Shown: positions 7,568 through 14,815 of the stretch, in pieces | Position numbering within the stretch: position 1 is the first letter of the stretch | Layout of the letters: every line of letters starts with the position of its first letter | DNA from: Anaerotignum sp. | GTDB taxonomy: Bacteria; Bacillota; Clostridia; Lachnospirales; Anaerotignaceae | Assembly: GCA_020024255.1 (NCBI GenBank) | Contig: JAHHTX010000038.1 | Span: 1-17,845, forward strand | Length of the DNA: 17,845 bases | Direction of reading: 5' to 3' | The notes under the pieces: model-generated | Seen by the model: the letters and a program-made list of their open reading frames with translations, nothing else | Told to the model about the DNA's origin: nothing | The model's database searches: none | Program-made: the position numbers and the translations under genes

Positions 7568-7584
7568 TGGCTACCACTCCGTTT

Positions 7585-8280
7585 TTAACAATCAAAATAA
7601 TATCCTACACCTCTTTTTGTGAGTATGTATCGAGGTTTTCCCGGGTCATCTTCGATTTTTTCCCGCAGTCTTCGTATGGTTACGTCAACTGTCCGTACAT
7701 CTCCGAAATATTCATATCCCCAGACTTTTTCCAAGAGGGTTTCTCTGGAAAAAATCTGCCCTTTTTGCTGTACCATAAATTTCAAAAGTTCAAATTCCCG
7801 TAAAGTCAGGTCAATCGTCTGTTCTCCTTTTTTCACTTCATACCGATCCAGATTTAGGGAAAGGCCACCATATTCGGAGACATTTTCATTTTTTCCTGCT
7901 GCCTCCTGTAATACTGCCATTTTGCGGAGATTTGCCTTTATTCTTGCCGTTAGTTCACGGACACTAAAAGGCTTTGTCACATAATCATCTGCACCCATTT
8001 CCAAGCCAAGCACTTTGTCCACTTCCTCGGCTCTTGCTGTCAGCATAATAATGGGGGTATGTTTCTTTTCCCGAATTTTGCGGCAAGCCTCATAACCATC
8101 CATTTTCGGCATCATAATGTCGAGAAGAATCAAGTCGGGATTTTCGGAAAATGTTTTTTCCACTCCCTCTTCGCCGTCCTCTGCGGTTATGATGGTATAT
8201 CCTTCTTTTCTCAGATTAAAAGCAATAATATCTACAATATTTTTTTCATCGTCTACAATGAGTATTTTTTTCTTGTCCAT
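7585..8280 (-). CDS. walR: WalR response regulator (OmpR/PhoB family)
   Basis: This 231-residue DNA-binding regulator is the partner of WalK. The receiver domain occupies about 1-120 with acidic pocket D10/D11, phosphorylation site D54 (LLDIMMP), T81 (MLTAR) and K103 (TKPFS). The C-terminal winged helix (about 135-231) has the recognition region VDVTIRRLREKIEDDP and the ending TKRGVGYYF, highly typical of WalR. The ATG at 8280 gives the usual start MDKKKILIVDDE; the open frame upstream to 8373 is a read-through of the promoter region. AAGGGAG and GGAAGA lie before the ATG. It is the first gene of the minus-strand wal operon, behind a good sigma-A promoter at 8322-8350. In Bacilli it controls autolysins and wall remodelling. 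Confidence 0.97.
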   Translation of the reverse strand: MDKKKILIVDDEKNIVDIIAFNLRKEGYTIITAEDGEEGVEKTFSENPDLILLDIMMPKMDGYEACRKIREKKHTPIIMLTARAEEVDKVLGLEMGADDYVTKPFSVRELTARIKANLRKMAVLQEAAGKNENVSEYGGLSLNLDRYEVKKGEQTIDLTLREFELLKFMVQQKGQIFSRETLLEKVWGYEYFGDVRTVDVTIRRLREKIEDDPGKPRYILTKRGVGYYFDC

Positions 8281-8321
8281 TCTTCCGATACTCCCTTCAG
8301 AATCAACTTTTTCTTTGTTCC

Positions 8322-8350
8322 AGTATACTAAAAGAATGAAAAAAAGTAAA
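8322..8350 (-). promoter_or_regulatory. Sigma-A promoter of the wal operon
   Basis: On the minus strand TTTACT (8345-8350), a 17-bp spacer and TATACT (8322-8327) stand about 42 bp before the walR start codon. Each hexamer matches consensus at 4-5 of 6 positions. Confidence 0.7.
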
Positions 8351-8379
8351 GGCACAGCCAAAAGCCGCCACAAAGGTCA

Positions 8380-8408
8380 TTGACAGGCAAATTTTCTGTG
8401 GGTATCAT
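8380..8408 (+). promoter_or_regulatory. Strong sigma-A promoter of the lipoprotein pair
   Basis: A perfect TTGACA (8380-8385), a 17-bp spacer and TATCAT (8403-8408) lie 43 bp before the first lipoprotein gene. It is divergent from the walR promoter, the two -35 boxes being 29 bp apart, so a regulator bound here could affect both directions. Confidence 0.8.
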
Positions 8409-8429
8409 GACTGTATCAGATGTATACCC
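8400..8429. promoter_or_regulatory. Inverted repeat over the -10 and start site
   Basis: GGGTAT (8400-8405) and ATACCC (8424-8429) form an inverted repeat overlapping the -10 box and the expected transcription start of the lipoprotein promoter. Inside it TATCA occurs twice, 11 bp apart (8403, 8414). It may be an operator or a 5'-end hairpin. Confidence 0.4.
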
Positions 8430-8450
8430 AGAAAAAGAAAGGAGCAGAAG

Positions 8451-9140
8451 ATGAAAGCCAAGCTGTTGTATATGATACTTCTTTGCTGTTGTTTCCTTAG
8501 TGGGTGTGGCAAAGAAAAAACAGGGGAAACACCTTTTGTCTGCAAGGTAACGGAAACAGCGGAACATTCCCCGATTTTTTCGGTTTCCCCGCACACTTAT
8601 GTAGAGGAATACAATCGTCTTTGTGAAGAAAAACAGGAGATTTTATTGCCCCTTGTCGATTGGTATGTGGTAACATTGCCACAAGGGATACATACAGAAA
8701 AGGAAACACTGCGCTATGACTTTTCGGAGGATAAAGAGGTATGGTCTATGCCAACCCTTTCCTTCTATGTGCCCAAAGGAAGTGATACTGTAGCAGAAGT
8801 GACAGTCAATTTCGATGAACATGGTTTTACAGAGGATTTGTATGCGAAATATAAAGCCATGAGCCTGCAAACCCTGCAAATATTTTTTCCGGATACCAAA
8901 AAGGAAACTTTGGAAAAGCGGTATACGGATATGGTTTCCTATGCCCGTACCCACACTGTATCCAATGAAGAAGGGTATAAAAACGGCGTAGTACCTGCTG
9001 TTCTCTATGAAAAGGATGGTATAGGCGTGTATCCGTATTTTGCCATTGGCGAAAGCCTGCATATCTGTATAGTACCTGTGACGGAAGAACAACTGTCAAA
9101 TTGGCAGGAAAAGGGGGCGGAGATTTTTGCATTGGAATAG
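8451..9140 (+). CDS. Putative lipoprotein, function unknown
   Basis: This 229-residue protein begins with a short signal peptide and a lipobox FLSGC with the lipidated Cys at about residue 19, so it should be anchored outside the cytoplasmic membrane. The body alternates strand-like segments with a helical middle (about residues 125-165). It ends with a compact block (YPYFAIGESLHICIVPVTEEQL) that resembles a folded extracytoplasmic domain, but I do not recognise the family. The RsiV/DUF3298 type is a remote possibility that I could not support. The ATG at 8451 has AAAGGAG six bases upstream. It is transcribed from the strong promoter at 8380-8408, away from walR, and overlaps the next lipoprotein gene by 14 bp. 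The position next to walRK suggests a cell-envelope role, by context only. Confidence 0.87.
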   Translation: MKAKLLYMILLCCCFLSGCGKEKTGETPFVCKVTETAEHSPIFSVSPHTYVEEYNRLCEEKQEILLPLVDWYVVTLPQGIHTEKETLRYDFSEDKEVWSMPTLSFYVPKGSDTVAEVTVNFDEHGFTEDLYAKYKAMSLQTLQIFFPDTKKETLEKRYTDMVSYARTHTVSNEEGYKNGVVPAVLYEKDGIGVYPYFAIGESLHICIVPVTEEQLSNWQEKGAEIFALE

Positions 9141-10329
9141 AAAAGGAATCTTGTTTTGTTTATTCGTTGTTTTTCTTTTGACGGGCTGTACAGCAAAAAA
9201 GGAAAAGACAATTGAGGAACTTCGTTTGGAGGAAGGAGAAGCACGCTGCATGGAAATTGCGGCAACATATGCAGATTTATATGAAAAGGCAGAGAAAATA
9301 CAGGACAAAGAAGATACAACACAGCAGACTTTGCCCCAAAAAGAACTGGATAGAATCGAAAATCGGCTTATGGAACAGGACTTTGCGGTTACAGATAGTG
9401 ATGCTGTATATCCAACTTATCTTGCACATGGAGAACGGCTTTTGCTATGGGGCAAGAAAACGAAAGCGGGTCAGCCTGCGGAAGCGGAAATGATTTTCCT
9501 GCGGGAAACAGGAGGATTTTATCGATATGCTTTTTTTCCGGTAAACGGAGAGGTTTTTTGTACCCTTCTTTCTGTGGAATGGAATGAAAATAATACACCT
9601 AAGGTAACAGAAAGCAGCTATCGCCCGGTTTTGGACTGGTACATTACGGAAAAGGAGAATCTGTATATACAAATTTATGAAGGTGACAGCCATTTTGAAA
9701 AATATATTTTTATGCCTTTGCAGCCTGCCAATAAGGAACTGTATGATTGGAACAGAACCTATATTTTGCCCATAGGGTATGTGGGGAATAATCTCTTTCT
9801 TTGTGACTGGAAGGAAGGGGATTTTGGCAATCTACGGTTTAACGATATCTTTGAGTTGTTGTACTATATGCAGAAAAAAACGTATTTTCGTCCAACAGTT
9901 AATGGAGAAGTGACATCGACATACATTCCCGCTCCTCTTTTTGAGGAAGTTGTTTTGCCCTATTTCTCCATATCTCTTGCAGAATTTCGGGAAAGGAGTT
10001 TATACGATGGGGAAAAAGATGCCTACCCTTGGCAGGAGTTGTTTAGCGAGAACATTGTGTTTTTTCCTTGGACAGAGCCTGTTGTGACGGACGTACAGAA
10101 AAATTCCGATGGTACCATAACTTTGACGGTAGATGCAAGATGTATTCAGTATGGTACAGACAGACTATTTACCCATAAAGTGACCATACGTCCGCTTACA
10201 GAGGGCAGGTTTCAATATGTGGAAAATGTTGTGACCTATGTAGGCAAAGATGGACTGCCTCCTGATGTCCCCAGACTTGTTTCTGTGCAGTCCCAAAATG
10301 CAGATGAAGAAACAGATGTCAATTTATGA
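9127..10329 (+). CDS. Putative lipoprotein, function unknown
   Basis: This 400-residue protein has a signal peptide with an early Arg/Lys, a hydrophobic core and the lipobox LLTGC (Cys at about residue 21). It is therefore a predicted membrane-anchored exported lipoprotein. The large mature part is rich in aromatic residues and beta-like segments, with a charged helix at about residues 25-80. I recognise no catalytic motif. The start is a TTG at 9127, chosen because it gives a complete signal peptide and has GGGGGCGGAG four bases upstream. The overlap with the preceding gene (14 bp) implies translational coupling and a shared function. No strong terminator follows directly; a weak AACAGA/TCTGTT hairpin lies at about 10334-10365. 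Confidence 0.87.
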   Translation: MHWNRKGILFCLFVVFLLTGCTAKKEKTIEELRLEEGEARCMEIAATYADLYEKAEKIQDKEDTTQQTLPQKELDRIENRLMEQDFAVTDSDAVYPTYLAHGERLLLWGKKTKAGQPAEAEMIFLRETGGFYRYAFFPVNGEVFCTLLSVEWNENNTPKVTESSYRPVLDWYITEKENLYIQIYEGDSHFEKYIFMPLQPANKELYDWNRTYILPIGYVGNNLFLCDWKEGDFGNLRFNDIFELLYYMQKKTYFRPTVNGEVTSTYIPAPLFEEVVLPYFSISLAEFRERSLYDGEKDAYPWQELFSENIVFFPWTEPVVTDVQKNSDGTITLTVDARCIQYGTDRLFTHKVTIRPLTEGRFQYVENVVTYVGKDGLPPDVPRLVSVQSQNADEETDVNL

Positions 10330-10347
10330 AAAAAACAGACGTGGTTG

Positions 10348-10376
10348 TTGTGCTTTTTCTGTTATTTTGTTATAAT
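10348..10376 (+). promoter_or_regulatory. Promoter of the hydrogenase-maturation operon
   Basis: A perfect -10 TATAAT (10371-10376) is preceded by an extended -10 TG one base upstream. It lies 17 bp from TTGTGC (10348-10353), a partial -35. Transcription would start near 10383, leaving a leader of about 138 nt before the first gene. Confidence 0.65.
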
Positions 10377-10382
10377 AAGGCA

Positions 10383-10520
10383 TACTCCTGACACAAAGAA
10401 TACTCTGCGTGAAAGGTGCTGCACGGAAAAGAAAAGGCAGTATACTGCCGCTGTTTGCCGCACCCAAAGGGAGTGCGGCATTTTTTATTGATTTTTTATT
10501 GATAAGAAAGGAAGTTGAAT
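10383..10520 (+). promoter_or_regulatory. Structured leader with internal terminator (attenuator or riboswitch candidate)
   Basis: The leader contains a 14-bp palindrome GGCAGTATACTGCC (10436-10449), a CGTG/CACG hairpin (about 10408-10425), and an ATACT-GC/GCAGTAT pairing (10400-10408 with 10437-10443). GGTGCTGC (10415-10422) can pair with GCCGCACC (10457-10464) with one mismatch. The second of these contains the 5' arm of the terminator, so an antiterminator is possible. I match it to no known riboswitch class. Confidence 0.45.
10457..10486 (+). terminator. Intrinsic terminator inside the leader
   Basis: GCCGCAC (10457-10463) pairs with GTGCGGC (10473-10479) around a 9-base loop and is followed by ATTTTTTATT. 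This is a canonical factor-independent terminator. It ends only about 34 bp before the start codon at 10521, leaving no room for a separate promoter. Confidence 0.85.
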
Positions 10521-10787
10521 ATGGATACAAGAATTGCAGTTATCAGCATTATTGTAGAAGACAGAGAAGTTGTAGATGCCCTCAATCATCTTCTCAAAGA
10601 TTACGGCGAATATATCATTGGACGTATGGGACTTCCCTATTGCTCCAAAGCAGGAAAGATTCATCTGATCAGCATTGCCATAGATGCACCGCAAGATGTC
10701 ATTTCCACTTTGGCAGGGAAAATTGGCAAATTATCAGGTGTCAGTGTGAAAACTGCCCTTTCCAATATGGTGATCCATGAAGCATAA
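10521..10787 (+). CDS. TM1266-family [FeFe]-hydrogenase system putative regulator
   Basis: This 88-residue protein matches the small ACT/NikR-C-like family (TM1266 type) found next to hydrogenase maturation genes. Recognisable parts are TRIAVISIIVEDRE at the N-terminus, then LLKDYGEYIIGRMGLPY (about 25-41), and the end VSTLAGKIGKLSGVSVKTALS-like segment. It is proposed in the family to be a regulator, but its ligand and target are not established, and it has no DNA-binding domain of its own. The ATG at 10521 has AAAGGA eight bases upstream; a TTG at 10515 is in frame but lies against the ribosome binding site. It is the first gene after the attenuator-like leader and overlaps hydE by 11 bp, so it is translationally coupled to hydE. 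Confidence 0.92.
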   Translation: MDTRIAVISIIVEDREVVDALNHLLKDYGEYIIGRMGLPYCSKAGKIHLISIAIDAPQDVISTLAGKIGKLSGVSVKTALSNMVIHEA

Positions 10788-11904
10788 GGAACTAATTACA
10801 AAATTGGCAAGAGAGGGCAGACTGGAAAAGGAAGAATATATTTGTCTTTTGACAGAACACACACCGGAAGATACCACTTTTCTTGCAGACCTTGCCAAAA
10901 AACAAACACAGAAAATTTACGGAAACCACATTTATGTCCGAGGACTGATGGAAGTCAGCAATATCTGCAAAAACGACTGTTTGTATTGCGGCATACGAAA
11001 AAGCAACACAAAATGCAGCCGATACCGTTTGACAAAACAGGACATTCTCTCTTGTGCGACAGAGGGGTATGATTTGGGCTTTCGTACCTTTGTTTTGCAG
11101 GGAGGGGAGGACGGCTTTTTTACAGACGATGTCCTTTGTGATATTGTGTACAGTTTAAAAATGAAGTATCCCGAGTGTGCCATTACCTTATCCTTGGGAG
11201 AACGGTCAAAGGAAAGTTACAAGGCATTGCGACAGGCAGGAGCGGACCGATATCTTCTTCGTCATGAAACGGCAACACCTGCCCATTACAGCAAGCTGCA
11301 TCCACCTGAGATGTCATGGGAAAAACGAATGGAGTGTCTGGAAGATTTGCGGGCATTGGGCTATGCTGTAGGCTGTGGCTTTATGGTTGGTTCGCCTTTT
11401 CAGGGAATAGAAGAAATTGCCACAGACTTAAAATTTATCGAACAGTTTCAGCCGGATATGTGTGGAATTGGGCCTTTTATTCCCCATAAAGATACGCCTT
11501 TTGCAGGCTGTCCCGCAGGTTCAGGGGAGATGACTTGTTTTCTTTTATCGGTCATTCGCCTGATTTGCCCCTATGTTCTTCTGCCTGCCACAACTGCCCT
11601 TGCCTCTTTGCAGGGTAACGGACGGGAACGGGGCATATTGAGCGGTGCAAATGTCATCATGCCCAACCTGTCCCCACAGGCAGTGCGAAAGAAATATATG
11701 CTGTATGACAATAAGTTGTCCCAAGATACAGAATCGGCACAGCATTTACAGGACTTGAAAGCACAAATGGCAGCCATTGGCTATGAAATTGTGACAGACC
11801 GTGGTGACCCAAAAAGAAATGAAAATAATGAAAGAAAAGAGGAGAAAAGACATGACAACTTATTATCCAAAATCCATGAAAGCAGAAGAATTTATCAATC
11901 ATGA
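10777..11904 (+). CDS. hydE: [FeFe]-hydrogenase maturase HydE (radical SAM)
   Basis: HydE is a cytosolic radical SAM enzyme that helps make the dithiomethylamine-bridged diiron precursor of the H-cluster. The CX3CX2C cluster motif is C64, C68 and C71 (CKNDCLYC). LQGGEDGF (about 107-114), RHETATPAHYSKLHP (about 162-176) and GCGFMVGSP (about 199-207) are typical HydE segments. The second [Fe-S] site of some HydE proteins has no cysteines here (region about 305-325). The body ends near residue 344 (VTDRGD). A Lys/Glu/Asn-rich tail then continues to 375 and overlaps the hydG start by 53 nt, longer than the usual family length of about 350. The ATG at 10777 lies inside the end of the regulator gene. 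Confidence 0.95.
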   Translation: MKHKELITKLAREGRLEKEEYICLLTEHTPEDTTFLADLAKKQTQKIYGNHIYVRGLMEVSNICKNDCLYCGIRKSNTKCSRYRLTKQDILSCATEGYDLGFRTFVLQGGEDGFFTDDVLCDIVYSLKMKYPECAITLSLGERSKESYKALRQAGADRYLLRHETATPAHYSKLHPPEMSWEKRMECLEDLRALGYAVGCGFMVGSPFQGIEEIATDLKFIEQFQPDMCGIGPFIPHKDTPFAGCPAGSGEMTCFLLSVIRLICPYVLLPATTALASLQGNGRERGILSGANVIMPNLSPQAVRKKYMLYDNKLSQDTESAQHLQDLKAQMAAIGYEIVTDRGDPKRNENNERKEEKRHDNLLSKIHESRRIYQS

Positions 11905-13300
11905 GGAGATTCAGGAAACATTGGCATATGCAGAAGCCAATAAAAACAACTTGAAACTGATTGACGAAATTTTAGAGAAGGCACGTCCCCAAAAGACGGA
12001 AACCGGCTGTATCTGTCGAGGGTTGACCCACAGAGAAGCATCTGTTCTTCTTGCTTGTGAAGATGAAGAAAAAATACAGGAAATTTACAAACTGGCAGAA
12101 GAAATTAAGCTGTCCTTCTATGGCAACCGAATCGTCATGTTTGCACCGTTGTACCTATCCAATTACTGCATAAATGGCTGTGTTTACTGTCCATATCATG
12201 CAAAAAACAAGCATATCGCAAGAAAAAAACTGACGCAGGAGGAAATCCGCAAGGAAGTTATCGCTTTGCAGGATATGGGGCATAAAAGACTGGTTATCGA
12301 AACAGGTGAAGACCCAGTCAACAACCCCATCGAGTATGTATTGGACAGTATCAAGACCATTTACAGTGTCCACCACAAAAATGGGGATATTCGCCGTGTG
12401 AATGTCAATATTGCGGCAACAACAGTAGAAAATTATAGAAAATTGAAAGATGCCGGCATTGGGACATACATTCTCTTTCAGGAAACCTATGACAAAGAAA
12501 GCTATGAAAAGTTGCATCCCACAGGGCCGAAACATGACTATGCCTACCATACAGAAGCCATGGACCGTGCCATGGAAGGCGGTATTGACGATGTAGGACT
12601 GGGTGTACTCTTTGGACTGGAAAAATATAAATATGAATTTGCGGGTCTGCTTATGCATGCAGAACATTTGGAGGCAGTTCACGGTGTAGGGCCACACACC
12701 ATCAGTGTCCCCCGTCTGAAAAAAGCAGATGATATTGACCCCGATGCCTTTGATAATGGCATTGACGATGAGATTTTTGCAAAAATTACAGCATGTATCC
12801 GTATTGCCGTTCCCTATACAGGAATGATTATTTCCACCAGAGAATCAGAGGAAGTTCGAACAAAACTTCTTCGTCTTGGCATTTCTCAGGCAAGTGGTGC
12901 CTCCCGTACTTCCGTAGGCGGCTATGAGGAGGAAGAACGCCCTCACGATTCCGAGCAGTTTGATGTATCCGACCAACGTACATTAGATGAAGTCGTGGCA
13001 TGGCTGATGGAAAATGACCATATTCCTTCCTTCTGTACCGCTTGCTATCGACTGGGACGTACCGGCGACCGTTTTATGAGCCTTTGCAAGTCTGGTCAGA
13101 TTTTGAACTGCTGTCACCCCAATGCACTCATGACCCTTTCGGAATATTTGGAAGATTATGCAACACCCGAAACCAAGGCATTGGGCGATGCCCTCATTGC
13201 AAAGGAACTGGAAAAAATCCCGAACGAAAAAGTCCGCAAGATTACAGAAGAACATTTGGCGGATATTCGCAGCTCCAACCATAGGGATTTCCGTTTCTAA
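11852..13300 (+). CDS. hydG: [FeFe]-hydrogenase maturase HydG (radical SAM tyrosine lyase)
   Basis: HydG cleaves tyrosine and makes the CO and CN ligands as an Fe(CO)2(CN)-cysteine synthon for the H-cluster. The protein is 482 residues. The radical SAM cluster is CX3CX2C at C106, C110 and C113 (CINGCVYC). The C-terminal auxiliary cluster motif CX2CX22C is complete at C395, C398 and C421 (FCTACY and NCCHPN). The ATG at 11852 is preceded by AGAGGAG seven bases upstream and gives the family-typical start MTTYYPKSMKAEEFI; the open frame upstream from 11801 lies within hydE. It is followed after 18 bp by hydF with a strong ribosome binding site. All key cysteines are present, so a working enzyme is expected. 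Confidence 0.97.
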   Translation: MTTYYPKSMKAEEFINHEEIQETLAYAEANKNNLKLIDEILEKARPQKTETGCICRGLTHREASVLLACEDEEKIQEIYKLAEEIKLSFYGNRIVMFAPLYLSNYCINGCVYCPYHAKNKHIARKKLTQEEIRKEVIALQDMGHKRLVIETGEDPVNNPIEYVLDSIKTIYSVHHKNGDIRRVNVNIAATTVENYRKLKDAGIGTYILFQETYDKESYEKLHPTGPKHDYAYHTEAMDRAMEGGIDDVGLGVLFGLEKYKYEFAGLLMHAEHLEAVHGVGPHTISVPRLKKADDIDPDAFDNGIDDEIFAKITACIRIAVPYTGMIISTRESEEVRTKLLRLGISQASGASRTSVGGYEEEERPHDSEQFDVSDQRTLDEVVAWLMENDHIPSFCTACYRLGRTGDRFMSLCKSGQILNCCHPNALMTLSEYLEDYATPETKALGDALIAKELEKIPNEKVRKITEEHLADIRSSNHRDFRF

Positions 13301-13318
13301 GGGAAAAGGAGGATTGTC

Positions 13319-14524
13319 ATGAGTTTACAAAGTACCCCCCAAGGAGAACGGATACAAATTGGTCTTTTTGGTATGCGAAATGCAGGAAAATCCAGTTTGA
13401 TGAACAGCCTGACGGGACAGGAGGTGGCGGTGGTTTCCCCTGTCAAAGGCACTACCACAGATCCGGTGAAAAAGGCTATGGAGCTTTTGCCTTTGGGGCC
13501 TGTCCTTTTGGTGGACACGCCAGGGCTTGACGATACAGGAGAACTGGGCGTTTTGCGTATGGAAAAGGCAAGAGAGATATTGGCAAAGACGAACATTGCC
13601 CTTTTGGTGGCAGATGCTTCTCTTGGTCTTTCTCCCGCCGATGAAGAGCTGCTGACCTTTTTTCAAGAGCGGAAATTGCCCCATCTTCTTGTCTGGAATA
13701 AGACAGACCTTTTGGATAAGCCTATTGTGCCAAAGGAAGGAGAGATTTCTGTCAGCACCAAAACAGGGGAGGGCATCTCTCTGCTCAAACAAAAAATTGG
13801 TGATTTGGGCAAGGGGCAGGAAAAGAAAAAACAAATTGTTGCAGATTTGCTGCACAAAGGGGATATGGTGGTTCTGGTTATGCCGATTGATGCGTCTGCT
13901 CCAAAGGGTAGGCTGATTTTGCCCCAGCAGCAGACCATTCGGGATATTTTGGAGGCAGGTTGTATGGCTGTTTCCTGTCAACCGGAAACATTGGCAGCCA
14001 CCCTTGCTGCACTAAAGGATCCGCCAAAGTTGGTAATTACGGACTCACAGGCTTTTGGTCAGGTTTCAGCCATTGTGCCAAGGGAAGTTCCCCTCACCTC
14101 TTTTTCCATTCTTTTTGCAAGATACAAAGGGGAACTTTCTGCATTGGTGAAGTCTTCGGCAGCCTTGTCCCATTTGCAGGACGGGGATAAGGTGCTGATT
14201 TCCGAGGGTTGTACCCATCATAGACAGTGCGGGGACATCGGTACGGAAAAGATACCCAAATGGCTCACAGAATTTTCGGGAAAGAGATTGCAATACGATT
14301 TTACATCAGGTGGCACATTTCCGAAAACTTTGCAGGAATATGCCGTGGTCATTCACTGCGGTGGCTGTATGCTTGGGGAAAAGGAAATGGGATACCGTAT
14401 GGAGAAAGCAAAGGAATATGGCGTACCCATATTGAATTATGGTGCAGCTATTGCGGCTATGCACGGAATTTTACAGCGAAGTCTGGAGATTTTTTCGGAT
14501 AAAGAGCAGGACAATGCAATCTGA
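13319..14524 (+). CDS. hydF: [FeFe]-hydrogenase maturation GTPase/scaffold HydF
   Basis: HydF is the cytosolic scaffold that receives the products of HydE and HydG and delivers the [2Fe] cluster to apo-hydrogenase; its GTPase activity regulates the exchange. The 401-residue protein has a P-loop GMRNAGKSS (18-26), G3 DTPG (66-69) and G4 NKTD (127-130). A middle dimerisation region follows. The C-terminal cluster domain has the motif CTH at C298/H300 and HCGGC at H346, C347 and C350, which fits the CxH-x(about 45)-HCxxC signature. The ATG at 13319 has AAAGGAGG six bases upstream. It closes the maturation operon; a long hairpin at 14580-14613 follows. Confidence 0.97.
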   Translation: MSLQSTPQGERIQIGLFGMRNAGKSSLMNSLTGQEVAVVSPVKGTTTDPVKKAMELLPLGPVLLVDTPGLDDTGELGVLRMEKAREILAKTNIALLVADASLGLSPADEELLTFFQERKLPHLLVWNKTDLLDKPIVPKEGEISVSTKTGEGISLLKQKIGDLGKGQEKKKQIVADLLHKGDMVVLVMPIDASAPKGRLILPQQQTIRDILEAGCMAVSCQPETLAATLAALKDPPKLVITDSQAFGQVSAIVPREVPLTSFSILFARYKGELSALVKSSAALSHLQDGDKVLISEGCTHHRQCGDIGTEKIPKWLTEFSGKRLQYDFTSGGTFPKTLQEYAVVIHCGGCMLGEKEMGYRMEKAKEYGVPILNYGAAIAAMHGILQRSLEIFSDKEQDNAI

Positions 14525-14579
14525 AGTGAACCCGAAAAGGCAGACAATATTTTTAATTGAAAATTATTCTGAAATCCAG

Positions 14580-14613
14580 AAGGGCTTGTTGTCTGTGCAG
14601 ACAGCAAGCCCTT
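14580..14613 (+). terminator. Hairpin terminator of the hydrogenase-maturation operon
   Basis: A 16-bp stem (one G-T wobble, practical loop GTGC) spans AAGGGCTTG to CAAGCCCTT, 55 bp after hydF. It is followed by TATTGT rather than a clean T run, so it may be a weaker terminator or a 3'-end RNA stabiliser. The rest of 14614-14823 shows no gene or recognisable site. Confidence 0.7.
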
Positions 14614-14815
14614 TATTGTACCCCTCCACCACGACGCTCCACTGCCAATCCTTCCGATTCTTCTTCCAGATAAATTCATTCTCATTTTTTGATTGTGTCG
14701 TGTTTTTTTATCCCAAACCGACGAGCCGTTTCTCTGCATCTGAGATTCTCGCTGCACATTGTTTCAACAACGGGTTTTAAAACTCCGATATATCCTTTTT
14801 TGTACCTCATTTGAC

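Noticed and set aside
8281..8373. Upstream extension of walR
   Set aside because: It would cover the wal promoter, and the normal response regulator start is MDKKKILIVDDE at 8280.
8415..8429. A WalR box in front of the lipoproteins
   Set aside because: The two TGTAT half-sites are separated by 3 bases, not the required 5.
10383..10456. Known riboswitch classes (THF, ZTP, c-di-GMP, fluoride, preQ1, guanidine, Moco)
   Set aside because: I looked for their conserved core sequences by eye and found none; a covariance search would be needed to settle it.
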